A stretch of DNA of 64,000 bases from positions 1,798,001 to 1,862,000 of the forward strand of contig NZ_CP075523.1 of the NCBI RefSeq assembly GCF_018502385.1, read 5' to 3'. Under the pieces are notes generated by a model. It saw nothing but the letters and a program-made list of their open reading frames with translations. It had not been told where the DNA came from and did not search any database. Shown here in pieces: positions 59,113 to 64,000 of this stretch. Each line of letters opens with the position of its first letter. Position 1 is the first letter of the stretch. The translations under genes and the position numbers were made by a program. Source of the DNA: Synechococcus sp. LA31. Lineage in GTDB: Bacteria > Cyanobacteriota > Cyanobacteriia > PCC-6307 > Cyanobiaceae.

Positions 59113-59934
59113 TCAAGCCTTTTCGAGACGGCCGTAGAGCTGGCCAACGATCTTCACATCGACGGGGTCATGGCTGCCCATGTCGGTGTCAGACGGCTGA
59201 ACGGCCGTGAACACGCCAGCGAATTCACCGGTGGACGCATCAACTTTGGTGATGGAGAGGTTCATCTCACCGGTGCCGTCGATGTAGCGCTTGCTGTTCT
59301 CGCGAGCCAGCTCGTCATCCTGGCCATTCAGCGCAACCAGACCTTGGGCGTACTGCACCCCGGTTGTAAGCGCACGACCCTTGGGGTCAAGGAAGTTGGA
59401 GGTGCGGTAGCTCGGCACCCGATAGGTGCCGTTCAGGTCTGTGCTGGTGGTGAGAGCAGCGCCATCAGCGGTTGCGCTGAGCTCCTTGCTCGAGAAGGTG
59501 AAAGGCACTTCCTCACCGCCGGGCAGAAGCACGGTCACGATCTGGAAGTCGATCCCGCCCTGCTCCTGGAAGTTGATGCCGTTATCGGTCACCGCCAGGT
59601 CGCCATAGACCTGGTCAAGGCTGGTGGTGAAGCGAGTGAGGATTTTGGACTCCACAAACTGCGCCTCTTGGCGCTTGTTAGCGGGTTCTCCTTTCACAAA
59701 CACCTCAGAGGGGTGCATGCAGATCTCCCGGAGCTGGTACTTGCTGCCGGCGTCCAGGCCGATCGAACCGCGAGCCGAATCGGGCAGGGTCGGGCAGTCG
59801 TTAGCCAGACCGGTGTTGTGGATGTCGTCGTAGGTGAGGTTGGCCCGATCAACAGCCTTGGCGCCGCCGCTGCAGGCGGTCACGAGGGTGAGACAAAGCG
59901 CCAGCACGAGGGCCAGCAGGGGACGGAAACGCAT
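59113..59934 (-). CDS. psbO: Photosystem II manganese-stabilizing protein
   Basis: 273-residue extrinsic subunit that stabilises the Mn cluster on the lumenal side. Start at the ATG at 59934 (MRFRPLLALVLALCLTLVTA), followed by CSGG: a signal peptide with a lipobox, so the mature protein may be lipid-anchored, as proposed for other cyanobacterial PsbO. The family sequence is clear: LTYDDIHNTGLANDCPTL, DAGSKYQLREICMHPSEVFV, GIDFQIVTVLLPGGEEVPF and LNLSITKVD-type region near the end. Cysteines CPT and EICMHP make the conserved disulfide. It has its own terminator. Confidence 0.97.
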   Translation of the reverse strand: MRFRPLLALVLALCLTLVTACSGGAKAVDRANLTYDDIHNTGLANDCPTLPDSARGSIGLDAGSKYQLREICMHPSEVFVKGEPANKRQEAQFVESKILTRFTTSLDQVYGDLAVTDNGINFQEQGGIDFQIVTVLLPGGEEVPFTFSSKELSATADGAALTTSTDLNGTYRVPSYRTSNFLDPKGRALTTGVQYAQGLVALNGQDDELARENSKRYIDGTGEMNLSITKVDASTGEFAGVFTAVQPSDTDMGSHDPVDVKIVGQLYGRLEKA

Positions 59935-60073
59935 GGGGAGAAGCCGGTCTGGCGGGGAATACCTCTGGGTGGGGGTGCGCCCGCTGCGGATACTACCGGT
60001 GCAAAAAGCCCATTCCGCGTACCATGTCGCGGCTCTCAACAACCTGTATGCGAGGGCGGCCGATTCAGAACGC

Positions 60074-60415
60074 ATGAACGAAGGCAGCAGCGATCACCGC
60101 ACCACAAACAACCTGGCCGCAGGTGACTGGGAAGCTCGCCTCAGCGAGGAGCTGCTCAGCATCCAGGCCCTGTCTGATGAGGTGGATGGTGATTCCGAGG
60201 CGCTTCTCCTGCTGTTGCGCCGCCTGGAAGAGCTGCACCGCAACATTCAAGACGGCCCCTTCCGCTCCAGCCTTCCCGCCGACCGCGGCGAGCTGTTCAA
60301 CCTGCTGCAAGGCATGGAAAAGAGCGGTGGCTGGCCCTATATCCCCCGCCTACAGCTGCGCACCTTCATGGATCTGCTGCAGAGCGGCGATTCCGGCTCA
60401 GCCCTGGCCGCCTAA
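60074..60415 (+). CDS. Conserved cyanobacterial small protein (unknown)
   Basis: 113 residues from ATG at 60074 (MNEGSSDHRTTNNLAAGDWE); in-frame upstream sequence is antisense to psbO. It is acidic and helical: EELLSIQALSDEVDGDSEAL, LRRLEELHRNIQDGPFRSSL, GELFNLLQGMEKSGGWPYIP. No recognised domain. It diverges from psbO, and its end overlaps the convergent coaBC gene by 4 bases. From memory, marine Synechococcus keep this order (sat-psbO-small protein-coaBC), supporting a real gene. Confidence 0.72.
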   Translation: MNEGSSDHRTTNNLAAGDWEARLSEELLSIQALSDEVDGDSEALLLLLRRLEELHRNIQDGPFRSSLPADRGELFNLLQGMEKSGGWPYIPRLQLRTFMDLLQSGDSGSALAA

Positions 60416-61683
60416 GCAGGACAACGGGTGGCCAGCAAGCCGCCGAGGCGATCCAGTAATAGGTGGCCCATCGCCAATTTGGCCATGGGCTCCAAGCGCT
60501 CCTCCGCACAACCTGGTCCCAGCAACCAGCCCTGATTGAGGGCGCTGCCAAAGCCTGCGCCTGGTTGATCAATTGGATTGGCAAGCAGCAGATCGCAACC
60601 CTTCCGCGCCAATTTCGCCCGAGCCTGAGGAAGCACCTCGCCGCTGTGGGCTGCAAAACCAAGGATCGCCTGGTGGGGCAGGCGGTGCTGCACAAGCTCG
60701 ATCAGCAGATCCGGCACCGCCTCCCAACCGGCCGCCATCGCCTCGGCACAGCCCGCCTTATCGCTTTTATGGGCCAACGGCCTGGCAGGTCGATGGTCGG
60801 CCACAGCCGCCGCCATGGCAATGGCATCCACCTGGGGCTGTAAGCGCTGAAGCGTCTGCTGCAGCTCAGCGCCGGTCTCGATCGGGTGCGACTCCACCCC
60901 CTCGAGCCACGCTGGCTCAACCTGCAGAGGCCCATGCACCAGCTGCACCGCAGCGCCCCGCAGCCGAGCGGCCTGAGCCAGCAGCACCCCCATGCGGCCG
61001 GTACTGGGGTTACTGATGCAACGGGCCGGATCCAACCACTCCCGGGTGGGACCAGCCGTCACCAACAAGCGACGGCCGTGCCAGTCGCGCTGCCAGCCCC
61101 AACAGGCCAGGCTTTCCAGGGCCAACAGCAGCAGGGCGGGTTCTGCCATACGACCGGACCCTTGGCGATCACAGGCCAGCAGCCCCTCGGCAGGGCCGAG
61201 GGGGAGCACTCCCGCAAAACCCTGCAACCTCTCCCAATTGCCATGCACCCCAGGCGAGGACCACATGGCGGTGTTCATGGCTGCGGCCGCCAGCACCGGT
61301 GCCTCGGTGGCGAGCAGGGTGGCCGCCAGCAATGTGTCGCCCAGGCCATACACCCAGCGGCCCAGGCTCGTGGCACTGAGAGGAGCCAACAACACCAGTT
61401 CGGCCCATTCCGCCAGCTCCACATGCAGAGGCCGCGCAGCGGTATGGCTCCACTGGTCGGCATCGAGGTAACAACGTTCACGGCTGAGGCTGGCGAGGGC
61501 CACGGGGCTCACCAGCTGGGCTGCACTGGGGGTGAGAACGCAACGCACCTGAGCGCCGCGTTTGGCGAGGGCGCTCACCACCAGAGGCAATTTCACCGCG
61601 GCGATGCTGCCGCTGATGCCCACCAGGATGCGCCTGCCCCTCAGCGGATCAGCCGGTGCCGCTGGAGCCGGGTCAGTCTTCAT
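60412..61683 (-). CDS. coaBC: Phosphopantothenoylcysteine decarboxylase / synthetase
   Basis: 423-residue bifunctional enzyme for coenzyme A synthesis. Start ATG at 61683 (MKTDPAPAAPADPLRGRRIL). The CoaC half has the flavin fold with ILVGISGSIAAVKLPLVVSA, the catalytic histidine in PLHVELAEWAELVLLAPLSA, the AAAMNTAMWSSP motif and the cysteine flap GLLACDRQGSGRMAEPAL. The CoaB half follows with LLVTAGPTREWLDPARCISN and GRMGVLLAQAARLRGAAV, and MAAAVADHRPARP. It overlaps the DUF2555 gene start by 11 bases. Confidence 0.93.
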   Translation of the reverse strand: MKTDPAPAAPADPLRGRRILVGISGSIAAVKLPLVVSALAKRGAQVRCVLTPSAAQLVSPVALASLSRERCYLDADQWSHTAARPLHVELAEWAELVLLAPLSATSLGRWVYGLGDTLLAATLLATEAPVLAAAAMNTAMWSSPGVHGNWERLQGFAGVLPLGPAEGLLACDRQGSGRMAEPALLLLALESLACWGWQRDWHGRRLLVTAGPTREWLDPARCISNPSTGRMGVLLAQAARLRGAAVQLVHGPLQVEPAWLEGVESHPIETGAELQQTLQRLQPQVDAIAMAAAVADHRPARPLAHKSDKAGCAEAMAAGWEAVPDLLIELVQHRLPHQAILGFAAHSGEVLPQARAKLARKGCDLLLANPIDQPGAGFGSALNQGWLLGPGCAEERLEPMAKLAMGHLLLDRLGGLLATRCPA

Positions 61684-61888
61684 CAAAGGGTTCCTGATCC
61701 ACCAGGTGCACGTAGGGCCTGGCCAACTCGGGGCGATGAATGGCCACAGCGCGCAACAGATGCCAATCGCGAAGCCCCGCAAACGGGGTGGGGTAGTCGT
61801 CATCTTCGAGACGACGGGCCAGCTCGGCTAGGGCAGCCTCATCCAGCGAGGCCAGCAGTTCAGGCGTGATCGTGGCGGGCTCGGTCAT
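61673..61888 (-). CDS. DUF2555 family protein
   Basis: 71-residue protein conserved in cyanobacteria. The sequence ALAELARRLEDDDYPTPFAG and LRDWHLLRAVAIHRPELARP is the DUF2555 signature. It is acidic and likely cytoplasmic; function unknown. Start ATG at 61888 (MTEPATITPELLASLDEAAL). It overlaps coaBC by 11 bases on the same strand, so the two are probably coexpressed. Confidence 0.85.
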   Translation of the reverse strand: MTEPATITPELLASLDEAALAELARRLEDDDYPTPFAGLRDWHLLRAVAIHRPELARPYVHLVDQEPFDED

Positions 61889-61977
61889 GTCTGGGGACAG
61901 CAGGGGACGGACATCAGCCGCTACAGCACCAGTAAAGGCTGATAAGTTCTCGCCAGAGCCCCGCGTTGGGCACTCGA

Positions 61978-62050
61978 GGGGAATTAGCTCAGCTGGTAGA
62001 GCGCTGCGATCGCACCGCAGAGGTCAGGGGTTCGAGTCCCCTATTCTCCA
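61978..62050 (+). tRNA. tRNA-Ala (CGC)
   Basis: 73-base cloverleaf: acceptor GGGGAAT/ATTCTCC (one G-T pair), D-arm GCTCAGCTGGTAGAGC, anticodon stem CTGCG/CGCAG with loop ATCGCAC (anticodon CGC, decoding GCG), T-arm AGGGG-TTCGAGT-CCCCT, discriminator A. The usual cyanobacterial Ala set has TGC and GGC too, outside the window. Confidence 0.93.
62006..62013. repeat. HIP1 octamer inside tRNA-Ala anticodon arm
   Basis: GCGATCGC, the HIP1 palindrome over-represented in many cyanobacteria, spans the anticodon stem-loop and ends on the anticodon CGC. I also saw HIP1 at 1339, 5171, 27314 and 41122, without a systematic count. Confidence 0.7.
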
Positions 62051-62081
62051 TCCACCCAATGAAGGCTGAGCAACGGCAGCG

Positions 62082-62243
62082 ATGAACTGGAGCGCAGACG
62101 CCGAAGCCAAATTGAAGGAGATTCCTTTCTTCGTGCGCCCAGCCGTGCGCAAGCGCATCGAAACCCTGGCCAAGGAGGCGGGCCACCACTGCATCGAGCT
62201 CGCCTTTTATGAACAAGCCAAAGCCCAATTTGGCCAGAAGTAA
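62082..62243 (+). CDS. PCP_red-domain mini-protein
   Basis: 53 residues from ATG at 62082 (MNWSADAEAKLKEIPFFVRP). The sequence AVRKRIETLAKEAGHHCIEL matches the small C-terminal domain (PCP_red) of the protochlorophyllide reductase ChlB subunit and stand-alone relatives. It is a three-helix unit; the reductase itself is not present. A role in chlorophyll synthesis or its regulation is inferred from the family name only. Follows the tRNA-Ala gene by 31 bases on the same strand. Confidence 0.78.
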   Translation: MNWSADAEAKLKEIPFFVRPAVRKRIETLAKEAGHHCIELAFYEQAKAQFGQK

Positions 62244-62358
62244 GGCGACACGACCCCATCTGTAACGGCTGTGGGATTCACTGGGCTGACCACGGCCCGG
62301 TCTCTGCTAGAGGGCGATGCGGTAAAAGAGACTGATCAGTCCGTTCCTGATCACAGGC

Positions 62359-62556
62359 ATGTCGCAGTCGAAACGCGAGCAAGTGGTGAGCCATCTGCGC
62401 TACATCCGACAGGAACTGCGCGAGATGCACCAGGGCGTGATGGACGACGGCCTGCTGCCTGAAGCCGGCGAGGTTCGCGGTGTGATGGCTCAGATGGAAG
62501 CCCTGCTGGAGCTGCTGGAAGGCAAAGGCTCCCGCAAGAAAGACGCCGACAGCTGA
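62359..62556 (+). CDS. Small conserved hypothetical protein
   Basis: 65 residues (MSQSKREQVVSHLRYIRQEL to GSRKKDADS). Mainly two amphipathic helices with a charged end. It carries no recognised domain. It is followed 7 bases later by the Ycf20-like gene, so they may share a transcript. I regard it as probably real because of its coding-like composition and start. Confidence 0.6.
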   Translation: MSQSKREQVVSHLRYIRQELREMHQGVMDDGLLPEAGEVRGVMAQMEALLELLEGKGSRKKDADS

Positions 62557-62563
62557 GCCCTGA

Positions 62564-62911
62564 TTGAACAGCTCCCGCCCACTGCAGCGCACCCGCCTTC
62601 AGCAGAGCCTGGGCGGTGCCTGGCCGCGGCTTGAGCAATGGTCCACCAACCCCTGGCGCCGACTGTCACTCCTGCTGATCGTGCTTTTGAGCACGTTTTT
62701 CATCGGCAATGCTGTGAGCACGATCATCGGGGCACGGGCTTTTCTTGATCCGCCCGCCGCTCTGATCTGCGTGGCGATGATCGAGCTGGCGGTCCGAGCG
62801 CGCCGCCCCTTGCTGCGCCGAAGCGGCGACCGCCTGGGGTTGCAACTGCTCGACATGAGCCGTATCGGCTTCTGCTACGGACTGCTACTCGAGGGTTTCA
62901 AGCTGCTCTGA
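62564..62911 (+). CDS. ycf20: DUF565/Ycf20-like membrane protein
   Basis: 115 residues beginning at a TTG (62564). One to three hydrophobic stretches: RRLSLLLIVLLSTFFIGNAV, LDPPAALICVAMIELAVRAR and FCYGLLLEGFKLL. The pattern matches Ycf20 (DUF565), a plastid/cyanobacterial family; plant homologues are linked to photoprotection (NPQ). TTG start is unusual, and no better ATG in frame is present. Ends 15 bases from the convergent pyrB stop. Confidence 0.7.
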   Translation: MNSSRPLQRTRLQQSLGGAWPRLEQWSTNPWRRLSLLLIVLLSTFFIGNAVSTIIGARAFLDPPAALICVAMIELAVRARRPLLRRSGDRLGLQLLDMSRIGFCYGLLLEGFKLL

Positions 62912-62926
62912 ACGGCCCACAGCCGA

Positions 62927-63949
62927 TCAACTGGCTGCCATCAGATACAGCAATGCCATCCGAACCGCGATGCCGTTAGTGACCTGCTGCTCCACCAAGG
63001 AGCGCTGAGGATCGTCAAGCAGGGCGCCGCTCATCTCCACGCCACGGTTCACCGGACCTGGGTGAAGCACTGGCACATCGGGAGAGCAGCCGCTGAGGCG
63101 TGCATGGGTGAGGCCATAGGCGCGGTGGTAGCTCTCCAGGCTGGTGAGCAGATGCTGGTTCATGCGCTCCTGCTGCAGCCGCAGGGTCATCACTGCATCA
63201 GCACCAGCCAAGGCTTGATCCAGATCGCGCTCCACCCGGATCGAGCCACGCTGAACCACTGGATCCACGGCCTGCCCTGGGGGTGGAGCATCAGCGAACT
63301 GCGCGAACGTCTCCGGCAGGAGCGTGGCGGGCCCACACAAAACCACCTCGGCTCCGCAGGCGGTGAGGGCCCAGAGGTTGGAGCGTGCCACACGAGAATG
63401 GAGGATGTCGCCCACGATCACGATGCGGCGCCCGCGCAACGCCTCCGGGGTGGGGGCATCCGGGCTGAAATGGCGCGCCAGGGTGAACAGATCGAGAAGG
63501 CCCTGGCTGGGATGGCTGTGCAGGCCATCGCCACCATTGAGCACTGCAACCCGCTCGCCACTGGCATCGAGATCACGCGCTAGAGCTGCAGGCACGCCCG
63601 TGCAGCGATGCCGCACCACCAGCAGATCCGCACCCATGGCCACGTAGGTGCGCACCGTGTCGAGCAAGCTTTCGCCCTTGCTTAACGAACTGGAGGACGG
63701 TGAGAAGCTCTGCACGTCAGCCGAGAGACGCTTGGCAGCGAGCTCAAAGCTGCTGCGCGTGCGGGTGCTGGGCTCAAAGAACAAGGTGGTCACAAGCCGG
63801 CCCTGCAAGGCCGGTAGCTTGCGCGCACCGGACGTCGGCATCACGCGGAAGCGCTGAGCCAGCTCGAGCACCGTGGCGAAATCATCGAGCGAGAAGGCCG
63901 ACAGATCCAGCACATGGCGATGGGTCCAGTCGCTCAAGGTGGTCTGCAA
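62927..63949 (-). CDS. pyrB: Aspartate carbamoyltransferase catalytic subunit
   Basis: 340 residues, first committed step of pyrimidine synthesis. The carbamoyl-phosphate motif [20 protein letters not shown], then [31 protein letters not shown] and [11 protein letters not shown] are all intact. No regulatory pyrI nearby; the trimeric catalytic form is usual in cyanobacteria. Start ATG at 63949 ([20 protein letters not shown]). The remaining 51 bases of the window hold nothing recognised. Confidence 0.97.
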   Translation of the reverse strand: MQTTLSDWTHRHVLDLSAFSLDDFATVLELAQRFRVMPTSGARKLPALQGRLVTTLFFEPSTRTRSSFELAAKRLSADVQSFSPSSSSLSKGESLLDTVRTYVAMGADLLVVRHRCTGVPAALARDLDASGERVAVLNGGDGLHSHPSQGLLDLFTLARHFSPDAPTPEALRGRRIVIVGDILHSRVARSNLWALTACGAEVVLCGPATLLPETFAQFADAPPPGQAVDPVVQRGSIRVERDLDQALAGADAVMTLRLQQERMNQHLLTSLESYHRAYGLTHARLSGCSPDVPVLHPGPVNRGVEMSGALLDDPQRSLVEQQVTNGIAVRMALLYLMAAS

Positions 63950-64000
63950 GCGTCGACTTCAGGCTAAGAGTCCATCGGCAGCGGGGCCACGAAAAGGGCA

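Overview
The window is a gene-dense, high-GC stretch of a picocyanobacterial chromosome (Synechococcus/Cyanobium group). The evidence is direct: the photosystem I core pair psaA-psaB; photosystem II genes psbB, psbT, psbM, psbA and psbO; a ferredoxin-type glutamate synthase; an LL-diaminopimelate aminotransferase; a cyanobacterial short ribosomal protein S1; a short RNase E; and a tocopherol/plastoquinone-type methyltransferase. High GC with strong G/C third-position preference fits the Cyanobium-like side of the clade better than Prochlorococcus. This lineage call is inference from gene content, not from a tree.

Layout. 0-5 kb (minus strand): FGGY sugar kinase, metK, HAD phosphatase, rpsA, nrdR. 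5-8 kb: psbT-psbB on minus, diverging from a [2Fe-2S] ferredoxin and psbM on plus. 8-12.3 kb: universal stress protein, then a rightward run of thioesterase, dprA, prmC, tsaC-type gene and a 53-residue membrane protein. 12.4-17 kb: psaA-psaB on minus with a long leader. 17.4-21.6 kb: lipoprotein, cbiG-cobJ fusion, tRNA-Pro, lipA. 22-26.5 kb: ferredoxin-GOGAT. 26.8-33.9 kb: a phosphodiester-glycosidase-like protein, an A-type Fe-S protein and the str cluster rpsL-rpsG-fusA-tuf-rpsJ. 33.9-39.6 kb: Lon-N protein, MPBQ/MSBQ methyltransferase, pheA, DUF1997, rnhB, rne. 40-47.3 kb: large radical SAM protein, then dapL-clpS-CPBP protease-response regulator-histidine kinase (kinase frame broken at a T7 run). 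47.3-49.9 kb: B12-domain radical SAM protein plus cofG. 50-53.5 kb: psbA (D1 with Glu130), an AT-richer insert with a BASS transporter, nth, cupin. 53.6-59 kb: aroC, a histone-H1-tailed ribbon-helix-helix-like protein, KDPG-aldolase-like protein, ftsH, sat. 59-64 kb: psbO, small conserved cyanobacterial proteins, coaBC, tRNA-Ala, ycf20-like, pyrB.

Most of the window is conserved core: photosynthetic reaction centres and their repair (psbA with an FtsH protease), pigment, quinone and cofactor synthesis (cobalamin, lipoate, MPBQ methylation, FO), N and S assimilation (GOGAT, sat) and translation. I did not find a clearly new multi-gene system. The observations most worth a second look are the kinase frameshift at a slippery T7, a perfect 40-bp palindrome between sat and psbO, a LexA-box-like dyad in front of dprA, the paired radical SAM genes with cofG, the H1-tailed DNA-binding candidate, and the compositionally distinct segment after psbA.
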